NCBI GenBank assembly: GCA_030268105.1
Contig: BSDZ01000125.1
Span: 434,001 to 498,000 of the forward strand
DNA length: 64,000 bases
From: Volvox africanus
Taxonomy: Eukaryota > Chlorophyta > Chlorophyceae > Chlamydomonadales > Volvocaceae
Direction: 5' to 3'
Shown here piece after piece: positions 10,154 through 19,597 of this stretch. Position 1 is the stretch's first letter; every line of letters begins with the position of its first letter. The position numbers were made by a program, and so were the translations under genes. The notes below the pieces were generated by a model. The model worked only from the letters and a program-made list of their open reading frames with translations. It made no database searches and was not told where the DNA came from.

Positions 10154-11503
10154 GAAGTTGCCCGGGATGTGGAGGAAGGGACTCCTCCCGGGATTGAAGA
10201 GAGTGAATGTGGCCGCTGGCCATCGTTGCGTCCGGCTGTAAGGGCCCTTTTACCTTCTGTTCTTGGACAAATCGAGCGGGCTATCGAGCAACGTTTTTCG
10301 CTCGACGGGCGCACGGGACTAAACCATTTCGACCCGCTGTGTAATTTGTTTGCACCGCGTTGCCCTCTTTCTTCCCTCGATTTATCTGGCCGCGTTACTC
10401 TATTTATCCCTTCATCTTCCCATGAGCTGTGCGAGCAGCTCACCAGATACAAGAGGTATCGCCATCGAAGTCCGGACACTGCAGCTTGTATATTAATTCC
10501 CTCTTTTAGCCAACGTAAAGTGGCATCTTTATTGGAAGGTATGCAATGTGTCCTCCGATTCGAGTCGGGCACCGCTTTGTTTAACGGTGTGGATGTGACG
10601 GGTAAACCGACGATGTTGCCTAAACTACCTTACGCTGCTGAAGTGTGGTTTGAGGCCCCTCTTTTAAATCCTACCAGGTTCGAGCCTGCTATAGGATCCC
10701 TTTTACTTTCCGTGGAGTCGACTCCGACAGGGAATCGTGTCCCTATTATCGAAATCGGCCTCGGAGGTCGACTGATGAAGGCGCTCGTGGATTTTTGAAT
10801 GCGACCACATTAAAAATCGCTACCCTTTGCCACGCGTCGATGACCTGTTCGATGAGCTGAAGGGCTCAGCTTATTTTTCCCCAATGGACCTTCAACAAGG
10901 CTACAATCAGATACACATTGCTGTCTCTGATATTCCAAAAACCGCTTTTTGGACCCCCTTTGGTCACTTCGAGTACACGGTCTTGTCGTTTGGACTTACT
11001 AATGCGCCCGCCACATTTCAAGCAGTAATGGATCGCATGTTCAGACCGTATATCGATCGCACCAAGTGTTTTTGGGCGCAGCCTCAGGTGGAGTATTTGG
11101 GCCACATCGTGTCGGCCACTGGAATAAGGATGGACCCTCGGAAAGTAGCTGTGGTTCACAAGTGGCCCGCACCGCAGAATCTCACCGAACTACGCCAGTT
11201 CTTGGGTTTGACCAACTACTTCCGTAAGTTTATCAATAAATACTCCATTATTGCGGCCCCGCTTACGAATTTGACGAAGAAAGGAGGTTTTGCTTCCCTC
11301 GAGGCCTGGACACCTGCGTGTCAGCGGGCATTCGAAGAGCTCAAGCGAATCGTCGCCAACAACGTTACCCTCTCTTTCCCTCATTACTCGTTGCCATTCC
11401 GTGTTGAAGTTGTATCGGATGCTTCCTTGCATGGAAGCGGCGCTGTATTGTTGCAGGAAGGACGACCGATCGCCTTCACGAGTAAGAAGTTCTCGGGTGC
11501 GGA
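10154..11503 (+). pseudogene. pol: B2 pol, first block, with protease and RT-core deletions
   Basis: In frame with gag across the TAG; first ATG at 10169. It carries the conserved domain of unknown function ([16 protein letters not shown] ... PDTAACILIPSF ... SGTALFNGVD). At about 10793 a deletion of roughly 0.8 kb joins ALVD of the protease motif to the RT fingers, and the frame ends in TGA at 10796-10798. RT then continues (10827 onward: [30 protein letters not shown]), but a 120-bp in-frame deletion near 11060 removes the catalytic YLDD region found in B4 and C1. The block ends at GCGGA, the A3 target site. Protease and RT are therefore dead. Confidence 0.85.
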
Positions 11504-12327
11504 TGTTGTGCTACGGTTCATTTCCCGCCGACGCGTAGGTCGACGCGATCCTACGAGGCGAAGTGCTTTTGTGATGAACGCATTACATATGAATGAATCT
11601 GCATGATATAAATGTATTCGTGTACATTTATATATGCATTCGGCATGTTGTCATTATCCATCGCGACATCGCACCATGGCAAATCTGCCTAGCATGCATG
11701 AAAGCCCGAAGCATGGAAGTGCGCATTATGCTCGTGCTACGAAACGATAAGTAATATTATCTGATATAATATTACTTCATTATAGCACACGTTGAGAGCG
11801 CCGCACTCGTCGCGATACATGCCCAGCAACCGGATATCGTTATCCGGACCCTTGCATCATGCGAACGCCGGAAAGGCTTATACGTTATTATGCGTAGACA
11901 TCGCCTAGACGCAGTAGGGTTGTCACATCTAGGATCGGCCTCCTGATGTGAATCGTACGGCATTGCGATGCTGCGAGTATAACAGATGCGAGGACGGCTA
12001 AGCTAGACAAGACATTCGATACCGGAGAACACTCGTGTGTTCTATATTACTATTTCTATACACTATTCTACTTAGCCCGAGCTAAGCCTGAACTTCGCTA
12101 ATCACCGCCGCGTGATGATTGCTTGCTTCCGGCGCTGACGGCGATTTCGTCCATTGCATCATTCTGATCCGTAAGACTGTAAGTTATATCTCTCTTCGTC
12201 TTGAAGTCTTCCGCTGTCTCTGTTTGCTCTCGCTTGCCTTGCTGTACTTGCAAGTGCTCGCGCATCGGTGTCGAAAGTCTCCAGACGTGCAGATACTTAT
12301 GAGCAAACGCGAACGAGAGGTACAACA
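11504..12327 (+). repeat. A3 5' LTR
   Basis: 824 bp, TGTTGTGCTACGG...GGTACAACA. Hairpin-capable blocks in order: ATATAAATGTA/TACATTTATAT (11606-11633, 6-nt loop), AAGTAATATTAT/ATAATATTACTT (11749-11777, 5-nt loop), CCGGAT/ATCCGG (11830-11847), AGAACAC/GTGTTCT (12026-12043), CTTAGC/GCTAAG (12071-12086). The first palindrome contains a TATAAAT string that could act as a TATA element, but no transcription start can be placed. Confidence 0.95.
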
Positions 12328-12330
12328 ATT

Positions 12331-12342
12331 TGGTATCGAGAC
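12331..12342 (+). promoter_or_regulatory. A3 tRNA primer-binding site
   Basis: TGGTATCGAGAC, three bases after the LTR end, identical to the site in B2. It would pair with the 3' end of a tRNA to prime minus-strand synthesis. Confidence 0.72.
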
Positions 12343-12394
12343 AGGTTCGTTGCCTAACTGTCTCTCTTTGTCTAATCGGAAGTAGGTTCTTTCT

Positions 12395-12706
12395 ATGGCA
12401 AGTTCCAGCGACGAACCACGAGGACCGCTAGATACTTTGGCCGAAGACCTAGGCCGCGCCGTTTTGGACGCCGCCGCTTCCGGTTTGTAATTGTTTAATT
12501 GCTTTTGCTTAGATTGCTGCACTTGTTGTGTAAGTGTACGCTCTGAGTCGCAGGTAATCTCAGTGCACCAGCATTGCTTGCCGCGGCGACTGAGACCGGC
12601 GTTCGTCCGGACCAGTTGGCGACTCTCATTGTCCAAACCACGGAGATCAGGACTCAGCTGGGCAATTACTTGCTGAGTTTGCTGAATCTTCTCAAGAGTA
12701 CTGTCG
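12395..12706 (+). CDS. A3 pre-gag ORF, spliced, unknown function
   Basis: Exon 1 is 12395-12482, intron 12483-12553 (71 bp, GTTTGT...CGCAG), exon 2 12554-12706. Exon 1 reads MASSSDEPRG then PLDTLAEDLGRAVLDAAAS; exon 2 continues LSAPALLAAATETG, PDQLATLIVQTTEIRTQLG and LLNLLKSTVG, a probable amphipathic helix pair. Exon lengths, intron position and phase (88 nt, phase 1) are the same as in B2. After 12706 either a second intron starts (GTAGGC) or the frame runs on to TAG at 12826-12828, overlapping the gag start in another frame. I see no splice choice that fuses it in frame to gag. No known family; it is preserved in A3, A5 and A6 and broken in A2 and B1. Confidence 0.58.
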
Positions 12707-12793
12707 GTAGGCTCACCGAATCGCTTTGTACTCTTGCTTTCGCGATAGAAGTCGGCTTCTATTACGCAAACCTAGGGTATCGTTTCGTGCTTC

Positions 12794-14029
12794 ATGTCCG
12801 CGGAACACGACGATACGCCGCACACTAGCCTAGCTAGCCAACCCGATTTTGTTGTGGCTGCTAGAGCACCGGATAGAGGCCTTGAGACTGTTGGCGTGCG
12901 AGCCACTCAAGAGCCCCTTTTCCTTCAGACCCCTGCTCACTTAATTGTGCCGCATTCAGCAGTGAACATGAATATGGACAACACTGCTGGACCAAGGGTT
13001 CTGCCATTACCTCAAGCTCGAGGGCATGATGACATCCCTGAGGTGATGAGATTGTCGATTCCCGTTCCTAGGCTCAATATTTCGCTGACCGACAAGACAC
13101 CAGGGCATAGCATAGCCGATGCAACTCGTGCGTACGTGCGTGACGCTAAAAAGTATCTCCAGGCTGTTCATGGTGGCGATAATGACGGTATCAGGTGTCT
13201 CTTCGTTGGTAACACCCTTGAGGGCTCAGCGAAGGACTGGTATCGCAATTGGACCAACGCCCGGGGCAACTATACTTTTGACGAGTTGGTCGCCGCTTTG
13301 CTCGCACGATTCGCTACTGAGGTTCAAGCACGCAATGTGGAAGCTCGTAAGGTTTTGGCAGCCGGTAGCTACCACATGCGTCGGGATGAAAATGTACCTG
13401 CGTACCAGTCACGCTTCGAAGCACTTGTGACTCCCATTGCTGACCTCACTGAATCCGAGCGTGTCTTTTGGTTTAGGCGAGGCCTGACGAAAATTTTGGC
13501 TAAATGGTGCGCTACTGACTTGGTTGGAGCGCAGATCAAGTCGTATGACGCGTTGGTCGCTTTTGCTAAGGGCGCGGAGATACGACTCCTTGCCGGCGAG
13601 GAAGAAGTCAAGTCTGCCCCTCGTGCAAATGCCGTGCAAGTGCAGGATCCGCTTGGGGAAGCTGTAGCTCTCGACCAGGACCTCGGCGCGACCCGCCCCA
13701 CGCCTACTGCCGCGACGCGACGCAGCAACGGGCAACGCAAGGCGCGCGGGGGCGCTAGCTCTGGTGTCCGTGGCACAGGAGGAGCAGGTCCGAGCTCGGA
13801 CCCAGCTAGGAACAGGAAGCGTGGTGGTGCGCCGTCGACGGCAGCCGCACAGCGTTCCGACCCCAATGCGAAGCGGACTCGCACGGATGACTCGTTTATG
13901 CCAAAATGGAATTGCAATCGTTCCGAATTCGAGCGTCGGAAATTGGCCAATGTTTGTCTACGGTGTGCGGAGAATCATTCCACGAAGGATTGCCCTCTAA
14001 TGCCGCCGTTTGTACCTCAGCCGAAATAG
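12794..14029 (+). CDS. gag: A3 Gag
   Basis: 411 codons from MSAEHDDTPH. Capsid-like features: SIPVPRLNIS, AYVRDAKKYLQAVHGG, LFVGNTLEGSAKDWYRNW, YQSRFEALVTPIADL and WFRRGLTK. A basic Gly/Ser/Arg-rich linker (about residues 300-365) leads to one zinc knuckle CLRCAENHSTKDC (388-400). The frame closes with TAG at 14027-14029, directly followed by an open pol frame. It is predicted to assemble cytoplasmic particles and package element RNA. The start is the first ATG in frame and lies 52 nt after the TAGG of a possible leader intron. Confidence 0.9.
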   Translation: MSAEHDDTPHTSLASQPDFVVAARAPDRGLETVGVRATQEPLFLQTPAHLIVPHSAVNMNMDNTAGPRVLPLPQARGHDDIPEVMRLSIPVPRLNISLTDKTPGHSIADATRAYVRDAKKYLQAVHGGDNDGIRCLFVGNTLEGSAKDWYRNWTNARGNYTFDELVAALLARFATEVQARNVEARKVLAAGSYHMRRDENVPAYQSRFEALVTPIADLTESERVFWFRRGLTKILAKWCATDLVGAQIKSYDALVAFAKGAEIRLLAGEEEVKSAPRANAVQVQDPLGEAVALDQDLGATRPTPTAATRRSNGQRKARGGASSGVRGTGGAGPSSDPARNRKRGGAPSTAAAQRSDPNAKRTRTDDSFMPKWNCNRSEFERRKLANVCLRCAENHSTKDCPLMPPFVPQPK

Positions 14030-14045
14030 GGGCTTGCCCGGGTTC
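14027..14045 (+). promoter_or_regulatory. A3 gag-pol junction with in-frame UAG (readthrough candidate)
   Basis: The UAG is followed by GGG CUU GCC CGG G and the frame stays open into pol without shift. Family B has UAG GAA GUU GCC CGG GAU at the same place, so the UAG and the GCCCGGG core are conserved between families. Stop-codon readthrough in the manner of gammaretroviruses, or bypass as in Candida Tca2, is the likeliest way of making Gag-Pol. Reinitiation at a downstream AUG (present in A6 and B2, at 14123 in A3) is the alternative. Confidence 0.6.
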
Positions 14046-17000
14046 CTGCGGAGGGGGCACCACCTGGGATTTCTGAACTAACGCGTGGTCGGTGGTCATC
14101 CTTACGGCCAGCCGTTAAGGCATTGTTGCCTTGTGTACTTGGACACATCGAGCGAGTCATTGCGCGACGCATCACGCTTGACGGACGCACGGGACTTCTC
14201 TGCTTCGACCCGTTGTGTAATTTGTTTACACCTCGCCGTCCCCTGTCGTCTATCGATCTGTCTAACCACGTGGTTTTGTTCATCCCCTCGTCTCTGCGTG
14301 AGATGTCGGAACAGTTGGCCATATACAGGAGGTGTAGGCGTCAATATCCAGGCACCGCCGCATGTGTTTTACTCCCCGCTTTCTGTCGGCGCAAGGCAGA
14401 GGCATCGTTAAGGGGTATGCGGCATGTCCACCGGTTCGAGCCGGGCACCGTTTTGTTTAATGGTGTGGATCGGGAGGGTACGCTGGCTCCGTGGCCACAC
14501 CTATCCTACTCGGTTGACGTTTGGTACGAAGCTCCTGATGGGGGTGCCGTTGGTTACGGACCCGCCTTAAGTGCACTGACGTTGTCTGCTGGGCAGTCGC
14601 TCGTAGATAACCGTGTCCCTGTGGTTCAGATCGGTTTGAATGGCCGTACTCTGAAGGCACTTGTTGACACCGGTGCCAGCGACGACTTCATCTCTGTCGC
14701 AGAGGTGAATGCGCTGGGGTTGTCCCCAGAGTCGTCTGATTGTCCACAGGTTACCCTTGCTGACGGGGGTAAGCATCCCATCGTGGGCAGGATTACCCTT
14801 AGCCTATCGTTAGGCCCTTTGCGTGTTGTGACCCGGCCGTACGTGCTGCAGGGCTTAGCAGAGACTGCACCGTACATAATGGGGTCGTCGACATTACGAC
14901 AGTACCGCGCGCGCATCGACATGGAGACCGCAACCCTGCATATGTGCAAGGGTACTCTGTCGATTAAGGTACCTTTCCTGTCGTTTGAACATGTCACACC
15001 AAAGGAGGGCGAAACTGAGGCGGTGCCTATGGTTAATTTCGCTGTGACCGCAATGGCCGCGCGAATCGAACCAGAGCTAGTCGGGCGTAAGGAGGCCGTC
15101 CGTTTGTTACGGAAGGGTGCCCACGGACTGCTTTTAAGGCCGCGGGTGAGCTGTTGTGCCACCACCGCGCAGATTTCTGCGGATCCTGAGGTTGAGGCCC
15201 TACTGTCGCAGTATGAGGACGTCTTTAAAGATATCCCTGGCCTACCACCTATGCGTCCTGTTGATCACACAATCCCTCTCATGCCTGGAGCGCAGCCTAC
15301 GGCCCGGCCAATGTACAGGTTGAGTCCATTGGAGCTGGACGAGGTGAAGCACCAGGTGACGGATTTGCTCGCGAAGGGTATGATACGCCCCAGCACATCC
15401 CCGTATTCTGCACCGATTTTGTTTGTCGGTAAGAAGGATGGGACCTTGCGCATGTGCATTGATTACCGGGGGTTAAATGCGAATACGGTAAAAAATCGCT
15501 ACCCTTTGCCACGTGTTGACGACCTGTTGGATAAGCTGAAGGGATCGGCTTATTTTTCCTCAATTGACTTACAACAGGGCTACAATCAGATTCGCATCGC
15601 TGCCTCTGATATCCCGAAAACCGCTTTTCGGACGCCCTTCGGTCACTTTGAGTATACGGTCCTATCGTTTGGTTTGACTAATGCCCCTGCGACGTTTCAG
15701 GCGGTTATGGACCGAATGCTTAGGCCGTTTATCGACAGGTTCGTTGTTTGCTACCTGGATGACATCTTGGTATATTCTAAAACGCGCGAGGAGCACTTGG
15801 AGCATCTTCGGCTCGTGCTCGACGTTATGAGGCGGGAGCAATTGTTTGCTAAACGCGCCAAATGCTTTTGGGCGCAGCCTCAGGTGGAATATTTGGGCCA
15901 CATTGTGTCGGCCACCGGTGTGAAGATGGACCCGCGGAAGGTCGCCGTGGTTCACGATTGGCCCGCGCCTCAGAACCTCACGGAGCTGCGTAAGTTCCTT
16001 GGCTTGACCAATTATTTCCGAAAGTTCATTGAAAAATATTCCATCATTGCGGCCCCGCTTACTAACTTAACTCGCAAAGGCGTTTTCGTTTCGCTCGAGT
16101 CGTGGACGTCGCAATGCCAGCGGGCATTCGAAGAGCTCAAACGAATCGTTGCCGAAGATGTCACCCTTGCATTCCCTGATTACTCGTTGCCATTTCGTGT
16201 TGAGGTAGTGTCTGATGCCTCAATATTTGGAAGCGGCGCTGTATTGTTACAGGAAGGGCGACCGATCGCCTTCACGAGTAAGAAGTTTTCTGGTGCGGAA
16301 ATTCGCTACACCACCGGGGAACAGGAGCTTCTGGCCGTGCTGCATGCTTTAAAGGAATGGCGCTGTTACCTCGAGGGACGCCCGTTTACTTTAAAGACTG
16401 ACCACAAGCCCCTAACGTTTTTGCAAAGCGTTCCGACGTTGAACCGCCGTCAAGCTAGGTGGATGGAATATCTAGCTAGGTTCAACTGCACCTGGGAGTA
16501 TATTTCTGGTAAATTGAATATTGCCGATGCTCTCAGTCGACATCCGTCGCTACACGCTGCAATTTTGGCAGCGCCCGTTGTGCGGCCGCGTAGCGAGGAG
16601 GTACCGATCGCGACGGACCTCGCGGAGCGGTTGAAGGTTGCCTACAACGCAGACGCCTGGTTCGCGGACCCGGCTAATGTAGAAAACCTTCGCAAGCAGA
16701 ATGGCCTTTGGCTACGGACGGAGGGTGCAGCTACGCAAATCGTCGTTCCGAACGACGACGCGCTACGCTACGACATCCTTGCGCGGTTCCACGAGGACCC
16801 GTTAGCAGGACACCCTGGTAGCAAGCGGTTGGCCGACTTGGTGCAACGTTCCTTTTGGTGGCCTCGTTTGGCTAAGGATGCGGCGAACTTCGTCCAGACA
16901 TGCAGTCTGTGCCAGCGCAATAAGGCTTTGTCCGGTAAGGGCCATGGGTTGTTGCAACCGTTGCCTGTCCCGGATGCGCCTTGGGAAAGTGTTTCCATGG

Positions 17001-18091
17001 ACTTCGTAGTCTCGCTGCCCAAAACTGAGGGGGGATACGATGCGGTGTTCGTAATGGTCGATCGTCTGACTAAGATGGTCCACCTAGCACCATGCACATC
17101 ATCCTGCACGGCTGAGCAAACCGCACGTTTGTTTTTCGACAATGTGGTTCGGTTACACGGGGTTCCCAAAAATGTGATCTCGGACCGCGGTGGACAGTTC
17201 ACGTCTAAGTTTTGGGAAGCGCTCTGCAAACTAGTTGGCATGCGCGTCAACCTGAGCACAGCGTATCACCCGCAGACTGATGGTCAAACCGAACGCACAA
17301 ACCGCACGTTGGGTGATATGTTGCGCAATTATGCTGGTCGCACACCACTTGTTTGGGATACATATTTGACTGCGGCAGAATTCGCGCTTAACAATGCTGT
17401 TAACCGCTCTACAGGCAAAAGTCCGTTCTTTCTTAACTACGGGTTTCATCCCGCGCTACCCGTGTGGCGTGAGTTGGAAGTGAACGTGCCTGCTGCTAAA
17501 CTTTTTGCCAAGTCGTTTATGTCCCGAATCACAGACGCGAAGTCGTGTTTAGACGCGGCGCAGCAACGAACGACAGAATACTACAACAAATCCAAGCAGG
17601 ATGTGACGTTTTCGGAAGGGCAACTCGTGTTGCTAAGCACCAAGAACTTGCGTTCCTTGGCCGACGGATCCCGAAAACTCTTACCCCGCTGGATTGGTCC
17701 GTATCCTGTCATGCGCATGGTTGGGAATGTGGCTGTGGAGCTTGCATTGCCCGCTGATATGACCATTCACCCCACGTTTCACGTATCGCTTGTTCGTCCG
17801 TATCGTGGTACGGAACCCGTCCCTGAGCCTGCTAACGCCCCCGCAGCGATCGAACCAGTTCCCGAGACCTGGATCGCTGGTAAACAGAAGTTTTACGATG
17901 TGGAGCGGGTGTTAGATTATCGCGCGCGTCGTGTGGGCCGACACCTACGTAAGCGAACAGTACACGAGTACTTGGTTAAGTGGACAGGGTATACCGACAA
18001 GCACAACTCATGGGAACCGGCACGCAACTTCTCACAGGACATGAAACCCCTGCTCGAAGAAGCCCGCAAACGTGCCACGCAAGCCCAATGA
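14030..18091 (+). CDS. pol: A3 Pol polyprotein (unknown domain, protease, RT, RNase H, integrase, chromodomain)
   Basis: Same frame as gag; numbering is from the first ATG at 14123 (1322 codons). Residues about 1-130 form a domain of unknown function. Protease: [11 protein letters not shown] with Asp182. RT about 395-680 with YLDD at 544-547. RNase H with Asp698, Glu735, Asp760 and Asp802 (NIADALSR). Integrase: HHCC zinc finger His890, His897, Cys927, Cys930; catalytic Asp960, Asp1021, Glu1057, an exact DD35E spacing. A GPY/F-like module ([18 protein letters not shown]) precedes a chromodomain (about 1257-1310, [17 protein letters not shown]). All active-site residues are present. It carries out cDNA synthesis and nuclear integration; the chromodomain is expected to steer it to heterochromatin. 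Confidence 0.93.
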   Translation, partial: GLARVPAEGAPPGISELTRGRWSSLRPAVKALLPCVLGHIERVIARRITLDGRTGLLCFDPLCNLFTPRRPLSSIDLSNHVVLFIPSSLREMSEQLAIYRRCRRQYPGTAACVLLPAFCRRKAEASLRGMRHVHRFEPGTVLFNGVDREGTLAPWPHLSYSVDVWYEAPDGGAVGYGPALSALTLSAGQSLVDNRVPVVQIGLNGRTLKALVDTGASDDFISVAEVNALGLSPESSDCPQVTLADGGKHPIVGRITLSLSLGPLRVVTRPYVLQGLAETAPYIMGSSTLRQYRARIDMETATLHMCKGTLSIKVPFLSFEHVTPKEGETEAVPMVNFAVTAMAARIEPELVGRKEAVRLLRKGAHGLLLRPRVSCCATTAQISADPEVEALLSQYEDVFKDIPGLPPMRPVDHTIPLMPGAQPTARPMYRLSPLELDEVKHQVTDLLAKGMIRPSTSPYSAPILFVGKKDGTLRMCIDYRGLNANTVKNRYPLPRVDDLLDKLKGSAYFSSIDLQQGYNQIRIAASDIPKTAFRTPFGHFEYTVLSFGLTNAPATFQAVMDRMLRPFIDRFVVCYLDDILVYSKTREEHLEHLRLVLDVMRREQLFAKRAKCFWAQPQVEYLGHIVSATGVKMDPRKVAVVHDWPAPQNLTELRKFLGLTNYFRKFIEKYSIIAAPLTNLTRKGVFVSLESWTSQCQRAFEELKRIVAEDVTLAFPDYSLPFRVEVVSDASIFGSGAVLLQEGRPIAFTSKKFSGAEIRYTTGEQELLAVLHALKEWRCYLEGRPFTLKTDHKPLTFLQSVPTLNRRQARWMEYLARFNCTWEYISGKLNIADALSRHPSLHAAILAAPVVRPRSEEVPIATDLAERLKVAYNADAWFADPANVENLRKQNGLWLRTEGAATQIVVPNDDALRYDILARFHEDPLAGHPGSKRLADLVQRSFWWPRLAKDAANFVQTCSLCQRNKALSGKGHGLLQPLPVPDAPWESVSMDFVVSLPKTEGGYDAVFVMVDRLTKMVHLAPCTSSCTAEQTARLFFDNVVRLHGVPKNVISDRGGQFTSKFWEALCKLVGMRVNLSTAYHPQTDGQTERTNRTLGDMLRNYAGRTPLVWDTYLTAAEFALNNAVNRSTGKSPFFLNYGFHPALPVWRELEVNVPAAKLFAKSFMSRITDAKSCLDAAQQRTTEYYNKSKQDVTFSEGQLVLLSTKNLRSLADGSRKLLPRWIGPYPVMRMVGNVAVELALPADMTIHPTFHVSLVRPYRGTEPVPEPANAPAAIEPVPETWIAGKQKFYDVERVLDYRARRVGRHLRKRTVHEYLVKWTGYTDKHNSWEPARNFSQDMKPLLEEARKRATQAQ

Positions 18092-18135
18092 CCCCTGCAG
18101 TCGATGCTGTATGATGCAGCGAGGACGCTGCATAC

Positions 18136-18147
18136 GGGAGGGGGGAT
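18136..18147 (+). promoter_or_regulatory. A3 polypurine tract
   Basis: GGGAGGGGGGATAAT directly before the 3' LTR; primer for plus-strand DNA. The same tract is present at every intact A 3' end. Confidence 0.85.
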
Positions 18148-18150
18148 AAT

Positions 18151-18972
18151 TGTTGTGCTACGGTTCATTTCCCGTCGACCTACGCGTCGGCGATCCTACG
18201 ACGCGAAGTGCTTTTGTGATGAACGCATTACATATGAATGAATCTGCATGATATAAATGTATTCGTGTACATTCATATATGCATTCGGCATGTTGTCATT
18301 ATCCATCGCGACATCGCACCATGGCAAATCTGCCTAGCATGCATGAAAGCCCGAAGCATGGAAGTGCGCATTATGCTTGTGCTACGAAACGATAAGTAAT
18401 ATTATCTGATATAATATTACTTCATTATAGCACACGTTGAGAGCGCCGCACTCGTCGCGATACATGCCCAGCAACCGGATATCGTTATCCGGACCCTTGC
18501 ATCATGCGAACGCCGGAAAGGCTTATACGTTATTATGCGTAGACATCGCCTAGACGCAGTAGGGTTGTCACATCTAGGATCGGCCTCCTGATGTGAATCG
18601 TACGGCATTGCGATGCTGCGAGTATAACAGATGCGAGGACGGCTAAGCTAGACAAGACATTCAATACCGGAGAACACTCGTGTGTTCTATATTACTATTT
18701 CTATACACTATTCTACTTAGCCCGAGCTAAGCCTGAACTTCGCTAATCACCGCCGCGTGATGATTGCTTGCTTCCGGCGCTGACGGCGATTTCGTCCATT
18801 GCATCATTCTGATCCGTAAGACTGTAAGTTATATCTCTCTTCGTCTTGAAGTCTTCTGCTGTCTCTGTTTGCTCTCGCTTGCCTTGCTGTACTTGCAAGT
18901 GCTCGCGCATCGGTGTCGAAAGTCTCCAGACGTGCAGATACTTATGAGCAAACGCGAACGAGAGGTACAACA
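18151..18972 (+). repeat. A3 3' LTR with a 16-bp inversion
   Basis: 822 bp, near-identical to the 5' LTR. At 18175-18190 it reads TCGACCTACGCGTCGG, the exact reverse complement of CCGACGCGTAGGTCGA at the matching site in the 5' LTR (11528-11543). Every other A LTR in the window that covers the site has the 5' LTR orientation. Confidence 0.95.
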
Positions 18973-18977
18973 GCGGA

Positions 18978-19522
18978 GACCCGATATACAACCGGAGAGC
19001 AGGAGCTGTTGGCAGCTCTACATGCTTTGAAAGAGTGGCGCTGTTACCTCCAAGGCCGCGCTTTTACGCTGAAGACTGACCACAAACCGCTGACATTCTT
19101 GCAGAGTGTCCCCACGCTTAATCGACGACAAGCCTGGTGGATGGAATATCTATCTCGTTTCAACTGTACTTGGGAATATATCGCCGGCAGAATTAATATT
19201 GCTGACGCCCTCAGTCGACACCCATCATTACATGCTGCGATCTTGGCAGCACCGGTTACTCGTTCGCGCAGTCAAGAGGTGCCGATAGCAGCGGATCTCA
19301 CGCAACGACTCAAGATGGCATATCAGACCGATCCATGGTTTGCTTCACCGAGTAATGTGGAGCATCTGCACAAGTGCAACGATTTGTGGCTACGGAAAGA
19401 TGGTTCGACCACACAAATCGTCGTGCCGAACGACGACGCTTTGCGCTACGATATTCTTGCACGGTTCCACGAGGATCCGTTATCAGGACATCCTGGACGT
19501 ACGCATCTGGCAGAGCTCGTAC
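18978..19522 (+). pseudogene. pol: B2 pol, second block (RNase H to integrase start)
   Basis: Continues B2 after A3: [17 protein letters not shown], the RNase H motif [12 protein letters not shown] and [12 protein letters not shown] with its final Asp, then the spacer and the start of the integrase zinc finger ([13 protein letters not shown]). The frame is open from the A3 edge to the B3 target site CGTAC (19518-19522). Confidence 0.88.
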
Positions 19523-19597
19523 TGTTGTACGCGGGTTCAATCACCGTTTACATTTATGAAGGCCGCAATGCATTCAGATATCATGAAGCATAATATA

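Larger units (their letters stand above)
11504..18972 (+). mobile_element. Retrotransposon A3 (family A), complete, inside B2 pol
   Basis: 7,469 bp, flanked by a perfect GCGGA duplication (11499-11503 and 18973-18977). LTRs 11504-12327 and 18151-18972, primer-binding site, pre-gag ORF, intact gag and intact pol, polypurine tract. The LTRs differ by about four transitions, one G/C, a 2-nt indel and a 16-bp inversion. All catalytic motifs are present, so it may be autonomous. Ty3/Gypsy chromovirus by domain order (RT, RNase H, integrase, chromodomain). Confidence 0.95.

Noticed and set aside
11504..12327. LTR palindrome strings as a CRISPR or satellite array
   Set aside because: The blocks are different palindromes within one LTR, not copies of one repeat with spacers, and the whole unit is bounded by TGTTG...CAACA with target-site duplications.
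12574..12828. Pre-gag exon 2 read through unspliced into the gag start as a protein of its own
   Set aside because: The tail after STVG is not conserved in family B, which stops shortly after; only the part up to STVG/SSVG shows protein-level conservation.
13369..13950. Long antisense open frame (193 codons) opposite A3 gag, with equivalents opposite gag in A2, A4, A5 and A6
   Set aside because: It lies wholly within the real gag and is conserved only because gag is; the product is low-complexity Arg/Ser/Pro/Ala from GC-rich codons, with no start context or domain.
14626..15165. Antisense frame of 179 codons opposite A3 protease, repeated in A5 and A6
   Set aside because: Shadow of the pol coding frame; no independent support.
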